Below the pieces are notes generated by a model, which was not told the DNA's origin, ran no database searches, and saw nothing but the letters and a program-made list of their open reading frames with translations. DNA of 38,244 nt from Erythrobacteraceae bacterium (GTDB taxonomy: Bacteria; Pseudomonadota; Alphaproteobacteria; Sphingomonadales; Sphingomonadaceae), in contig JAIYAL010000087.1 of assembly GCA_027489095.1 (NCBI GenBank), forward strand, positions 1 through 38,244. The letters are read 5' to 3'. The position numbers were made by a program, and so were the translations under genes. This document shows positions 27,756 through 35,990 of this stretch, piece after piece; the stretch's first letter is position 1; the number at the start of each line of letters is the position of its first letter.

Positions 27756-28458
27756 TGGCGTCGATCACCGCGCCCGTCATGCTCGCCGGAGCATCCAGCG
27801 CGCAGAAGGCGATGATGGCCGCGATTTCCTCCGGAGTCGCCACCCGGCCCAGCGGAATATCGGCCAGCAGCCCCGGCCCGCCGCGGCTGGCGAGGTAATC
27901 GTCCGCCATCGAGGTGTCGGTAAAGCCGGGGGTGACGGCAAAGCTCAGGATCCCGTCCTTGGCATAGGCGCGCGCAATGGTCTTGTGCATCCCCACCATC
28001 CCGCTTTTGGCCGCCGCGTAATGCCAATGCGCCGGGCTGTCCCCGCGATAGGCGGCGCGGCTCGCCACGTGGACCAGCCGCCCGGCGAAGCCGCGCTCCT
28101 GCCAGTGCAGCACCGCAAAGCGCGAAAGCTGGGCGGCGCTGGTGAGGTTGACCCGCAAGGTGTCCTCCCACGCATCGAGCCATTCGATGTCCGAACGCTC
28201 CAGCCGGTTCGCCTCGAAGCGCCCGGCATTGTTGACCACCACGTCGATCTCGCCATGCGCGATGTCGAGCGCCTGATCCCACAGCGATTGCACCGAGAGC
28301 GGATCGCCGAAATCGGCCGCGATGATCGGCACGCCGTCTGATGAAGGCGCAATGGCCCTTGAGCCGTGGCCGATGACCTGCGCGCCGCGTGAGGCCAGCG
28401 CGTCCAGCGCCGCCCTGCCGATTCCGCGGCTTGATCCGGTTACCAGAATGTATCCCAT
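27733..28458 (-). CDS. Short-chain dehydrogenase/reductase (SDR)
   Basis: ATG 28458 gives 241 residues starting MGYILVTGSSRGIGRAAL; the ORF track's start at 28515 lies 57 bases further out in the gap. The classical SDR motifs are TGSSRGIG for the cofactor, VVNNAG, a serine in VASRAA, and YAAAKSG for the catalytic tyrosine and lysine. Substrate and cofactor preference are not decidable. It is the first gene of the tight minus-strand run with the lactamase-like gene and prmA, and is divergent from sdhC. Confidence 0.9.
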   Translation of the reverse strand: MGYILVTGSSRGIGRAALDALASRGAQVIGHGSRAIAPSSDGVPIIAADFGDPLSVQSLWDQALDIAHGEIDVVVNNAGRFEANRLERSDIEWLDAWEDTLRVNLTSAAQLSRFAVLHWQERGFAGRLVHVASRAAYRGDSPAHWHYAAAKSGMVGMHKTIARAYAKDGILSFAVTPGFTDTSMADDYLASRGGPGLLADIPLGRVATPEEIAAIIAFCALDAPASMTGAVIDANGASFVR

Positions 28459-28568
28459 GCATGTCCCTATCCGAAACTTTGCAAGCCATGTCCACCATGT
28501 CGCGGCTTGCCTCATGCGTCAGCCGCGCTAAGTGGGATGGCCTTGAATAGGGACCAAACGGGATCATC
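28459..28568. promoter_or_regulatory. Divergent promoter region between the SDR gene and sdhC
   Basis: These 110 bases separate two divergent operons and must hold both promoters. I see no clear consensus boxes or operator dyads; AACGGGA precedes the sdhC start by a few bases. Confidence 0.35.
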
Positions 28569-28949
28569 ATGAACGAAAGACCGCTCTCTCCCCACCTCGC
28601 AATCTGGCGCTGGGGGCCGCATATGCTGGTGTCGATTCTCCACCGCGCGACCGGCGATGGCATGGCACTGATCGGCCTGCCGCTGCTCGCCTGGTGGCTG
28701 GGCGCGCTCGCCAGCGGGCCGGAAGCCTATGCCAGTTTTCAGGACGTGATGGGCTCATGGCCCGGCATGGTGGTGCTGGTCGGCGTGTCGTGGGCGTTCT
28801 TCACCCACATGACGAGCGGCCTGCGCCACTTCGTGCTCGATATCGGCGCAGGTTACGAACTTGACACCAACCGCATGTGGTCAGTCGCCTCGCCGATCAT
28901 CGGCATCCTCCTCACCGCCGCCTTCTGGGCGGCCGTCCTGCTGAAGTAA
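28569..28949 (+). CDS. sdhC: Succinate dehydrogenase cytochrome b556 subunit
   Basis: The 126-residue product has the SdhC hallmark RPLSPHLAIW near the N-terminus, then SILHRATG (ubiquinone-site Ser and His/Arg region), three membrane helices, and THMTSGLRHFVLDIG, which carries the haem-ligating histidine. Length is normal. It anchors the catalytic subunits in the inner membrane and helps pass electrons to ubiquinone. It is first of the sdhCDA cluster and 13 bases before sdhD. Confidence 0.95.
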   Translation: MNERPLSPHLAIWRWGPHMLVSILHRATGDGMALIGLPLLAWWLGALASGPEAYASFQDVMGSWPGMVVLVGVSWAFFTHMTSGLRHFVLDIGAGYELDTNRMWSVASPIIGILLTAAFWAAVLLK

Positions 28950-28962
28950 GGGATCACTCAAC

Positions 28963-29349
28963 ATGGGCAACGGCACCCCCATCGGCCGCGTCCGCGGTCT
29001 GGGCACCGCGCATGAAGGCGCGCATCACTGGCTGCTGCAACGCTTCACCGCGATCGGCAACCTTGTGCTGATGAGCTACCTTGTCGTCAGCTTCGCGCTG
29101 CTCGGCGACTATGGCTATGCGACCTGCGTCAAATGGCTGCAACAGCCGGTCGCGGCGACGGCGGTCATCCTGCTCGTCATCTCGGTGTTCTGGCACGCGC
29201 GCCTCGGCTTGCAGGTGCTGATCGAGGACTACATCCACGAGCCCGGCTCGAAGTTCGCAAGCATCGCGGCGCTCAATCTGGCAATCATCGGCGGCGGCGC
29301 GTTTGCGATCTTCAGCGTCGCCGCACTCGCATTCGGAGGTAAGGCCTGA
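28963..29349 (+). CDS. sdhD: Succinate dehydrogenase hydrophobic membrane anchor subunit
   Basis: The 128-residue product has three membrane helices and the conserved SdhD segment [19 protein letters not shown], with [15 protein letters not shown] near the start. It pairs with SdhC to hold haem b and ubiquinone. Its stop codon overlaps the start of sdhA by one base (TGATG), consistent with translational coupling. Confidence 0.95.
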   Translation: MGNGTPIGRVRGLGTAHEGAHHWLLQRFTAIGNLVLMSYLVVSFALLGDYGYATCVKWLQQPVAATAVILLVISVFWHARLGLQVLIEDYIHEPGSKFASIAALNLAIIGGGAFAIFSVAALAFGGKA

Positions 29350-31217
29350 TGGCAACGTCGGCAGCAAAGGGAACCGCGAACGACGTTGGAGGCGCGCACC
29401 TGACGGGCGCCTATACGATCGTCGATCACACCTATGACGTGGTCGTGGTGGGCGCGGGCGGATCGGGCCTGCGCGCGACGATGGGCGCCGCGGAAGCGGG
29501 GCTGAGGACGGCGAACATCTCCAAGGTGTTCCCGACCCGCAGCCACACGGTCGCCGCGCAGGGCGGGATCGCCGCCAGCCTCGGCAACAATTCGCCCGAT
29601 CACTGGACCTGGCACATGTACGACACCGTCAAGGGATCGGACTGGCTGGGCGATCAGGACGCGATCGAATATCTCGCGCGTGAGGCGCCGGCGGCGGTCT
29701 ATGAACTCGAACACGCAGGCGTGCCCTTCAGCCGCAATGATGACGGGACGATCTACCAGCGGCCCTTTGGTGGCCACATGCAGAACATGGGCGCCGGCCC
29801 GCCGGTGCAGCGCACCTGCGCTGCGGCTGACCGCACCGGCCACGCGATGCTCCACGCGCTGTATCAGCAGAGCCTCAAGTATGATGCGGATTTCTTCATC
29901 GAATACTTCGCGCTCGACCTCATCATGAGCGATGTGGGCGGCGAGAAGAAGTGCGTCGGCGTGATGGCGATGTGCCTTGATGACGGGAAGATCCACCGCT
30001 TCCGCGCGCAGTCGGTCGTGCTGGCAACCGGCGGCTACGGCCGCTGCTACTATACCGCAACCAGCGCCCACACCTGCACCGGCGACGGCGGCGGGATGGT
30101 GCTGCGCGCAGGCCTGCCGCTGCAGGACATGGAGTTCGTCCAGTTCCACCCCACCGGCATCTACGGCGCGGGCGTGCTGATCACCGAAGGCGCGCGCGGG
30201 GAGGGGGGCTACCTGACCAATTCCGAAGGCGAGCGCTTCATGGAGCGTTACGCGCCTTCCGCCAAGGATCTCGCCTCGCGCGATGTCGTATCGCGCTCGA
30301 TGGCGCTGGAAATGCGTGAGGGGCGCGGTGTGGGGCCGGATGGCGACCACATCTTCCTCCACCTCGATCACATTCCAGCCGACGTGCTGGCACAGCGCCT
30401 GCCGGGGATCACCGAGAGCGGCAAGATCTTCGCCGGGGTCGATCTCACCCGTCAGCCGCTGCCCGTCACCCCGACGGTGCATTACAACATGGGCGGCATC
30501 CCGTGTAACTACCACGGGCAGGTCGTCACGCTGGGGCCGGACGGCAATCCCGATACCGTGATCCCCGGGCTCTATGCCGTGGGCGAGGCGGCCTGCGTTT
30601 CGGTGCATGGGGCCAACCGCTTGGGCTCGAACTCGCTGATCGATCTCGTGGTGTTCGGCCGTGCGACCGGCCATCACTTGCGCGACAATATCAAGGGCGG
30701 GGCGAGCCAGCCCGAACTGCCCGCCGACAGCGCCGATTTCGCGCTGACCCGGCTCGATCACTTCCGCTACGCCAGCGGCGGCTCACCCACCGCGCAGATC
30801 CGGGCCGAAATGCAAAAGGCGATGCAGAAGCACTGCGCCGTGTTCCGCGATCAGAAGCTGATGGACGAAGGCGTCGCCAAGCTGGCCGAGCAGAACAAGC
30901 GGATGGAGGACATCCACGTCACCGATAAATCGCTGATCTGGAACTCTGACCTGATCGAGACGCTGGAGCTCGACAACCTCATGGCGCAGGCGAATGTGAC
31001 GATGGCGTCCGCTGCCAACCGCAAGGAAAGCCGCGGCGCCCACGCCCACGAGGACTTCCCCGATCGCAACGATGCCGAATGGATGAAGCACACCATCGCC
31101 TGGTTCGATGGCTGGGGCGGCAAGGGCGGCACGATGAAAATCGATTACCGCCCGGTGCACGAGTATACGCTGACGGATGATATCAAGTATATCGAGCCCA
31201 AGGCGCGCGTGTATTGA
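29349..31217 (+). CDS. sdhA: Succinate dehydrogenase flavoprotein subunit
   Basis: The 622-residue product has the FAD-binding [17 protein letters not shown] near residue 33, SHTVAAQGG carrying the histidine that binds FAD covalently, [21 protein letters not shown] (substrate region), HYNMGGIP and [20 protein letters not shown]. Length is normal for the family. It oxidises succinate to fumarate in the TCA cycle on the cytoplasmic side of the membrane. The iron-sulphur subunit gene sdhB, commonly next in the cluster, is not here: an HNH nuclease gene starts 11 bases downstream and no sdhB is found in the rest of the window. Confidence 0.98.
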   Translation: MATSAAKGTANDVGGAHLTGAYTIVDHTYDVVVVGAGGSGLRATMGAAEAGLRTANISKVFPTRSHTVAAQGGIAASLGNNSPDHWTWHMYDTVKGSDWLGDQDAIEYLAREAPAAVYELEHAGVPFSRNDDGTIYQRPFGGHMQNMGAGPPVQRTCAAADRTGHAMLHALYQQSLKYDADFFIEYFALDLIMSDVGGEKKCVGVMAMCLDDGKIHRFRAQSVVLATGGYGRCYYTATSAHTCTGDGGGMVLRAGLPLQDMEFVQFHPTGIYGAGVLITEGARGEGGYLTNSEGERFMERYAPSAKDLASRDVVSRSMALEMREGRGVGPDGDHIFLHLDHIPADVLAQRLPGITESGKIFAGVDLTRQPLPVTPTVHYNMGGIPCNYHGQVVTLGPDGNPDTVIPGLYAVGEAACVSVHGANRLGSNSLIDLVVFGRATGHHLRDNIKGGASQPELPADSADFALTRLDHFRYASGGSPTAQIRAEMQKAMQKHCAVFRDQKLMDEGVAKLAEQNKRMEDIHVTDKSLIWNSDLIETLELDNLMAQANVTMASAANRKESRGAHAHEDFPDRNDAEWMKHTIAWFDGWGGKGGTMKIDYRPVHEYTLTDDIKYIEPKARVY

Positions 31218-31228
31218 GGCCATAGTCA

Positions 31229-31954
31229 GTGCCGAGAAACCAGATCGGGCAAGCGGAATTTGAGGCGTCTTACGCGCTTGCCCGAGACTGGCTGTCTGGA
31301 AAGTTGTCGAGGTCGGAAGCTGTCTCGCGGCTTCACCTCGACTTCGGTGTCAATCGAGTTTCGGCTGGTGATTTGCTGCAAGCCATTTCGGCGATCCTGA
31401 AGGGCGAGGGTTTCACACGCTCGATCAGCGCCGCCGCAGCGGAGTTCTACGTCAAGCAAATCGCTCACGACGATGGTCTCGAGGCGGCGAAACTAGCTGT
31501 CGCTTCGATAGAAAAACACGTCGAGTATTATGAAGGTGTTCAGCCCAGCAAAATGCACAAAATGCGGGCTACGCTTGCGAGCCTGGGTGCATCACTTGCG
31601 CAATCCGAGCAGTCTGATCGTCGGCTTGAATTTGATGCAGAGATTTCCCGTTTCCTGATGATGTCGCCTGAGCAGCGATTTAAGGCTCTGCCGCCGGAGG
31701 GTCACAAGCCTGACGTGACCTTCGTATTGACCAAGACTTACAAGCGAAGTGCTGCCGTGGTCGCGCATGTGCTGTCACGTGCAAACGGGATTTGCGAAAC
31801 CTGTCGGACACCCGCTCCGTTTAACCGTTCATCGGATGGAGCGCCGTTTCTGGAGGTTCATCACCGGATTCAACTCGCCGCCGGCGGTGACGACACCGCC
31901 GAGAACGCAATCGCTGTTTGTCCTAACTGCCACCGCAAGCACCACTTCGGTTAA
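31229..31954 (+). CDS. HNH endonuclease domain protein
   Basis: The 241-residue product ends in a clear HNH nuclease domain of about 60 residues: NGICETCRTPAPF with the first zinc-binding Cys pair, then LEVHHRIQLAAGGDDTAENAIAVCPNCHRKHHFG with the catalytic histidine and the second Cys pair. The N-terminal 170 residues are unfamiliar and mostly helical, with YALARDWLSGKLSRSEAV near the start. The gene is visibly less GC-rich than its neighbours (one 60-base row near 31501 is about 43 percent), which suggests acquisition. The start is GTG 31229, 11 bases after the sdhA stop codon. Its target DNA and any link to defence are unknown; there is no methylase or other defence gene adjacent. Confidence 0.85.
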   Translation: MPRNQIGQAEFEASYALARDWLSGKLSRSEAVSRLHLDFGVNRVSAGDLLQAISAILKGEGFTRSISAAAAEFYVKQIAHDDGLEAAKLAVASIEKHVEYYEGVQPSKMHKMRATLASLGASLAQSEQSDRRLEFDAEISRFLMMSPEQRFKALPPEGHKPDVTFVLTKTYKRSAAVVAHVLSRANGICETCRTPAPFNRSSDGAPFLEVHHRIQLAAGGDDTAENAIAVCPNCHRKHHFG

Positions 31955-32099
31955 TCGCGCATTGGGCGCAGATCCTAAGCCCACCGCCCCAGACTATTTG
32001 CCCCGTGTGCGGCGTGTCTCGGCGGCAATTCGCCAAGCCCCTGATGGCCCTTGACCTGCCTGGAACACGCGGGCAGCCTCTGCGCCAAAGGGGGCGGCG

Positions 32100-32627
32100 A
32101 TGTTAGCAGGTGGTCGGGTCGCCGAGCGGCTGACGTGGTATTGGCAGGCCGAAGTTGCCAATGCCGTATTTGTCCCAGCCTCTTTCATCGCTCTGGCCTA
32201 CCTTTCCGGCGGGTCGTTAGGCTGGCCCACCTATACAGCGCTTGTCCCGGTCTGCGGATTGCTGGTCGTTGGCGGGCTGTATTGGCGCGGCAAGCTGCAC
32301 GCCTTGAAGGGCGACCGGGCCGCGCTTGATACCGCGCTGGCGCTTGCCGATCGCGGCGATCGGCCGCTGCTGGCGGTGACGCTGGCTGCGCTGGGAGTAG
32401 CCTTTGCGGGTTTCATCATGGTCTTGCCGGGCAGCACTGACGCCGACCGGTGGGGGGCACTCGCTGCGGCACTGCTCGCTGCGGCGGAATATGCGAATTA
32501 CTACTGGCGCCAGCTCCAGCATTTCGACAATCGCGCGGATTTCGTGCGGCTGGTGCGGGGCGAGGGGTTTCGGCCTGCCAAGCTCGCGCTGGATCTGCGC
32601 GCATGGCGCGCGGCGAGGCGGACGTGA
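32100..32627 (+). CDS. Small integral membrane protein, function unknown
   Basis: The 175-residue product has about four hydrophobic segments, for example VFVPASFIALAYLSGG, TALVPVCGLLVVGGLYW, LLAVTLAALGVAFAGFIMVL and WGALAAALLAAAEYANYYW, and a basic C-terminal tail. I do not recognise a family. GC content returns to the window norm here, so it belongs to the resident chromosome rather than the HNH gene's block. It is followed 64 bases later by the C13 peptidase gene, on the same strand. Confidence 0.7.
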   Translation: MLAGGRVAERLTWYWQAEVANAVFVPASFIALAYLSGGSLGWPTYTALVPVCGLLVVGGLYWRGKLHALKGDRAALDTALALADRGDRPLLAVTLAALGVAFAGFIMVLPGSTDADRWGALAAALLAAAEYANYYWRQLQHFDNRADFVRLVRGEGFRPAKLALDLRAWRAARRT

Positions 32628-32691
32628 TCGTCCGCTTGACGGCTCGCCTGCGCGCAGGCAGCTTGGCCAAGCAATGAGCAGGGGCGCAATC

Positions 32692-33672
32692 ATGGGGAAG
32701 CTTTGGGCAGGCGCGCTGGTGGCGCTCGCCGCTGTGCCCGCGCTCTCGCAATCCTCCGCGCCCGCCAACCCCGCCCAACCCCCGGAGCACACGCTGCCCT
32801 GGCCCGATCTTGCCACCGGCACCAGTGAGGGTGAGCGGCGCAAGAGCTACGAGCTTGGCCCCGAGCTTCGCCGCGGGGTTTCGGCTGCCGCGATGCGGCT
32901 CCAGCAGCGCCGGCTCGATGCCGCGCTGGCCGCGCTGGCGCCGCAACAGCCCGGCACGGCGGAGGCCTATGTGCTTTCCATCGCGCTCGACAGCGATCCG
33001 GTGTTTGCCCGCGAGGCGCGTGAGGCGGGGCGGGTGCTGGCGGCGCGCTACGGCGCCACGGCGCGCAGTTTGACGCTGGCGGGGCCGGACGGCGTCTCGG
33101 ACGATCTGCCCCAAGGCTCGATCTCTGCGCTGTTGCAGGCGATCAGCCACCTCGGCACGGTGATGGACACCAAGGAGGACGTGCTGGTGCTCTACACCAC
33201 CAGCCACGGCGCCGATATCGGCCTTGCCTACCACTATGGCGATGTCGGTTATGGCATCCTCTCCCCCCAGCGCTTGAAGGCGGCGCTGGCGGAGGCGGGG
33301 ATCGCGCGGCGGGTGCTGATCCTTTCGGCCTGCTACTCCGGCGTGTTCGTGCCGGTGCTGGCGAGCCCCGACACCGCGATCCTCACCGCTGCGGCCAGCA
33401 CCCGCTCCTCGTTCGGCTGCGTGGCGGAGAACGACTGGACCTATTATGGCGACGCGCTGATCAACCGCGCGCTGCGCCAGCCGGTCGGGCTGGAGGAGGC
33501 GGCGCGCACGGCGGGACGCTCTGTCGCGGAATGGGAGGCGAAAGCGAAATACCTCGCCTCGCTGCCGCAGGTGAGCATCGGGGCAGGGGCCAGGACATGG
33601 CTGCCAGCGATCGAGGCGGCCATGCCGCAGCAGGCCAGCAAGCCCGTGGGCCGCCCGGCGGCTGCCCAATAG
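32692..33672 (+). CDS. Exported C13 (legumain-like) cysteine peptidase
   Basis: ATG 32692 gives 326 residues with a signal peptide, MGKLWAGALVALAAVPALSQ, and AGGGG(C) a few bases upstream; the ORF track's start at 32404 overlaps the previous gene. The catalytic pair of the C13/caspase-like fold is evident: LVLYTTSHGADIG for the histidine and LILSACYSGVF for the cysteine, each at the end of a hydrophobic strand as in legumains and caspases. A DDLPQGSISALLQAISHLGTVM segment precedes it, as in bacterial C13 family proteins. It probably acts in the periplasm as a cysteine endopeptidase or transpeptidase; substrates unknown. Confidence 0.85.
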   Translation: MGKLWAGALVALAAVPALSQSSAPANPAQPPEHTLPWPDLATGTSEGERRKSYELGPELRRGVSAAAMRLQQRRLDAALAALAPQQPGTAEAYVLSIALDSDPVFAREAREAGRVLAARYGATARSLTLAGPDGVSDDLPQGSISALLQAISHLGTVMDTKEDVLVLYTTSHGADIGLAYHYGDVGYGILSPQRLKAALAEAGIARRVLILSACYSGVFVPVLASPDTAILTAAASTRSSFGCVAENDWTYYGDALINRALRQPVGLEEAARTAGRSVAEWEAKAKYLASLPQVSIGAGARTWLPAIEAAMPQQASKPVGRPAAAQ

Positions 33673-33787
33673 GGCGAGCCCACCGGCCAGGGCCAGCGCA
33701 AGCCGCCTCGCCATGCCGTTCGTCCGCCTCGTACGGCGGTATATCGAATGACACAGGGGGGCAGGGTTCGTTCACCCGCGCGCAAGG

Positions 33788-33822
33788 TTTACATCTGTAA
33801 TCGATATGACTACAGGTGTAAT
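33788..33822 (+). promoter_or_regulatory. Pair of TACAnnTGTA operators over the blaI-like promoter
   Basis: TACATCTGTA (33790-33799) and TACAGGTGTA (33811-33820) are two perfect TACAnnTGTA boxes spaced 21 bases apart, two helical turns, so they lie on the same face of DNA. This is the operator form bound by BlaI/MecI/CopY repressors. A TTTACA -35-like element at 33788-33793 overlaps the first box, and TACAGG sits 17 bases downstream as a weak -10. The arrangement suggests autorepression of the following pair. Confidence 0.85.
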
Positions 33823-33846
33823 CAAGTGCAAGCGGAGGTGCATCCC

Positions 33847-34236
33847 GTGAACCCGTCCGACGAAAATTCAGGCGAACGCATCACCGATGCCGAGCACGCG
33901 GTGATGGAAGTGCTGTGGGATCGCCCGCGCCAGACCGCCGCCGAAGTGTGCGAGGAGGTCTGCGGGAAGCGCGGCTGGAGCCTCGCCACGGTCAAGACGC
34001 TGCTCTCACGGCTCGTCCAGAAGGGCGCGATTGCCGCCGAGCCTGATGGGCGGCGCTTCCTCTACACACCGCTGATCGCGCGCGACGCCTATGTCGGGGG
34101 CGAGAGCCGCCGATTGGTCGAGCGCCTGTTCGGCGGCCGCGCCGCATCGCTGGTCGCGCACCTCGCTGAGACCGAGGCGCTGTCCGAGGCCGATCTCGAC
34201 GCGATCGAGGCGCTGCTGAAGGAGCTGCGGCCATGA
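33847..34236 (+). CDS. BlaI/MecI/CopY-family transcriptional repressor
   Basis: GTG 33847 gives 129 residues with GGAGGTG six bases upstream; the ORF track's start at 33748 runs back through the operators. A winged helix fills the N-terminal part: ITDAEHAVMEVLWDRPRQTAAEVCEEV, then WSLATVKTLLSRLVQKGAI and a YTPLI strand. The C-terminal helices (VERLFGGRAASLVAHL) provide the dimer interface. Family members are cleaved by an M56 peptidase partner to release repression; the M56 gene follows with a 4-base ATGA overlap. Two matching operator boxes precede the gene. Confidence 0.94.
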   Translation: MNPSDENSGERITDAEHAVMEVLWDRPRQTAAEVCEEVCGKRGWSLATVKTLLSRLVQKGAIAAEPDGRRFLYTPLIARDAYVGGESRRLVERLFGGRAASLVAHLAETEALSEADLDAIEALLKELRP

Positions 34237-35960
34237 CCGACATGCTGCTGCATACGCTGGTCTGGACTGGCGTGTTGATCGCGCTGGTGCTGGTGCTGCG
34301 CCGTCCGGTGTCGCGCCATTTCGGGCCCGAGGCGGCCTATGCGCTATGGGCGCTGCCGCTTTTCCGCCTGATCCTGCCGCCGCTGACCCTGCCCGCATGG
34401 ATGTCGCCCGAAGCGGCCGCGCCCGCTACCGCTCCGGCTCCGACCGATGTGCTCGCTGCCGCGTCGCCGCCATCCGATGCGGTGATCTGGCAGGCCGCAA
34501 CACAGGCCCCTTCCGGGGCTGTGCCCCCGCCTTTGGCCGTGCCGATGGAAGCGGCGACGCCTGCCGGGTTCGACCTTCTGGCGATGCTCGCCGCTGTGCC
34601 GTGGCTGGAACTGGTGCTGTTCGTCTGGCTGGCGGGGGCGGCTGTCACCGTGTGGCTGCGCTTTGCCGCCTATTTCGCCCTGCGCGATGAATTGCTGGCC
34701 GATGGGCGCGAGGTTGGTCGGGCCAGAGGCAGGCTCGGCAAGGTGCGCCTTGTTGAGACCCCGGCGACCCATGCCCCGCTGGCGATGGGCGTGCTCGATC
34801 CCGTCATCGCCCTGCCGCCCGGTTTCATGGCGCTGCCCGATCGGCCGGCGCGCGATCTGGCGCTGGCGCATGAACTTGCCCATCACCGCGGCGGCGACCT
34901 GCTGGTCAACATCCTCGTCCAGCCGCTGTTCGCGCTGCACTGGTGGAACCCGCTGGGTCGCTATGGCTGGCTGGCGCTGCGCCGCGATCAGGAGGCGGCC
35001 TGCGACGCGCGGGTCATGGCCTGCCGCCAGCCGCACGAGCGCGCCGCCTATGCCGCGCTGATTGCCCGCTTTGCCGCCACACCCGGCGGCGCTGTCACCA
35101 ATGCCGCCCTGACCGCGCCGATGGCCTGTCCGGTGCTCGGCGAGAAATCGATCATCCACCGTTTGAGGAGTCTTGCCATGTCCGATCTTTCCCCCCGCCG
35201 CCGCATGGCCGGCCGCGTGCTGCTTGGCGCGGGTCTGCTGGCGCTGCCGCTGACCGCTTCGATCAGCTTTGCCGCGAGCGATGCCGTGCTCGAAGCGCCC
35301 GAGCCGCCCGAGCCCCCGGCGCCGCCCGAAGCGCCCGAAGCGCCCGAAGCCCCTGATGCACCCGACGCCCCCGATGCGCCCAAAGTCATGATCATCGACA
35401 CCCGCACCGGCGAAGTGATGAGCGACGGCGACAGCGCGGTCACCGAACGGGTGTGGCGCGATGCCGATGGCAAGGAACGGCGCGTCAAGATCGTGATGCG
35501 TGAACGCCCGGACGCGGAGTCGCTCGCCAAGCATCTCGAAGGTCTCGAAGAGCTCGAAGATCTCGAAGGCCTCAAGGGTTTGGCCGCAGCCGATCGCAAG
35601 GCGATGCTCGTTGAACTGCGCGCTGGGCTTGCCGAAGCCGACGCGGCGCTCGCCGATCTGCCGCGGGTGATTGCCCTGGCGCATGCCGATGCCGCCACGG
35701 CCCGCGCCTCGGCGCCGCGCGTCATGACCATTCAGGGTTGCCGCCCGGGCTCCTCGGAAGCGGTCGAGACCACCGAGGGCAAGGACGGCAAAATCAAGGT
35801 CATGATCTGCCAGTCGCGCGTGATGGCCTCGGCGCGTCAGGGCCTCGAGGAAGCCCGCGCCGAGATCGCCAAGGACAAGGAGATCCCCGAGGAGACCCGC
35901 AAGACGGTGCTCCAGACCCTCGATGCGCAGATTGCGCGCTGGAAGGACAAGGAAGGCTGA
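34233..35960 (+). CDS. M56 (BlaR1-like) membrane metallopeptidase with non-penicillin-binding C-terminus
   Basis: The 575-residue product has N-terminal membrane helices (LLHTLVWTGVLIALVLVL, ALWALPLFRLILPPLTL, LELVLFVWLAGAAVTVWL), then the M56 zinc peptidase core with LALAHELAHHRGGD (HExxH) and EAACDARV. A further helix, VLLGAGLLALPLTASISFA, leads to a periplasmic region of about 220 residues. This begins with Pro-rich (PEA/PDA)n repeats, and has a leucine/glutamate-rich LEGLEELEDLEGL helix and two cysteines (IQGCRPG and VMICQSR). It has no serine-active penicillin-binding motifs (SxxK, SxN, KTG), so beta-lactam binding is unlikely. The repressor gene is upstream and overlaps by 4 bases. I infer signal-dependent cleavage of the repressor in response to an unknown stimulus. 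Confidence 0.9.
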   Translation: MTDMLLHTLVWTGVLIALVLVLRRPVSRHFGPEAAYALWALPLFRLILPPLTLPAWMSPEAAAPATAPAPTDVLAAASPPSDAVIWQAATQAPSGAVPPPLAVPMEAATPAGFDLLAMLAAVPWLELVLFVWLAGAAVTVWLRFAAYFALRDELLADGREVGRARGRLGKVRLVETPATHAPLAMGVLDPVIALPPGFMALPDRPARDLALAHELAHHRGGDLLVNILVQPLFALHWWNPLGRYGWLALRRDQEAACDARVMACRQPHERAAYAALIARFAATPGGAVTNAALTAPMACPVLGEKSIIHRLRSLAMSDLSPRRRMAGRVLLGAGLLALPLTASISFAASDAVLEAPEPPEPPAPPEAPEAPEAPDAPDAPDAPKVMIIDTRTGEVMSDGDSAVTERVWRDADGKERRVKIVMRERPDAESLAKHLEGLEELEDLEGLKGLAAADRKAMLVELRAGLAEADAALADLPRVIALAHADAATARASAPRVMTIQGCRPGSSEAVETTEGKDGKIKVMICQSRVMASARQGLEEARAEIAKDKEIPEETRKTVLQTLDAQIARWKDKEG

Positions 35961-35990
35961 TCGGGAGCCTCGCGGCGGGGACGGGGAGGG

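Noticed and set aside
27733-28458. Integron or transposon carrying the lactamase-like gene
   Set aside because: No integrase, attC-like site, insertion sequence or GC shift is visible, and the gene overlaps its neighbours.
29229-30761. 510-codon minus-strand ORF opposite sdhA
   Set aside because: It is antisense to a well-conserved gene and has shadow-type composition.
31229-31954. Restriction-modification or other defence island
   Set aside because: Only a single HNH gene is present, with no methylase, helicase or other defence gene around it.
34344-35684. 446-codon minus-strand ORF opposite the M56 peptidase gene
   Set aside because: Shadow of the peptidase frame; the Pro/Ala repeats give open reverse frames.
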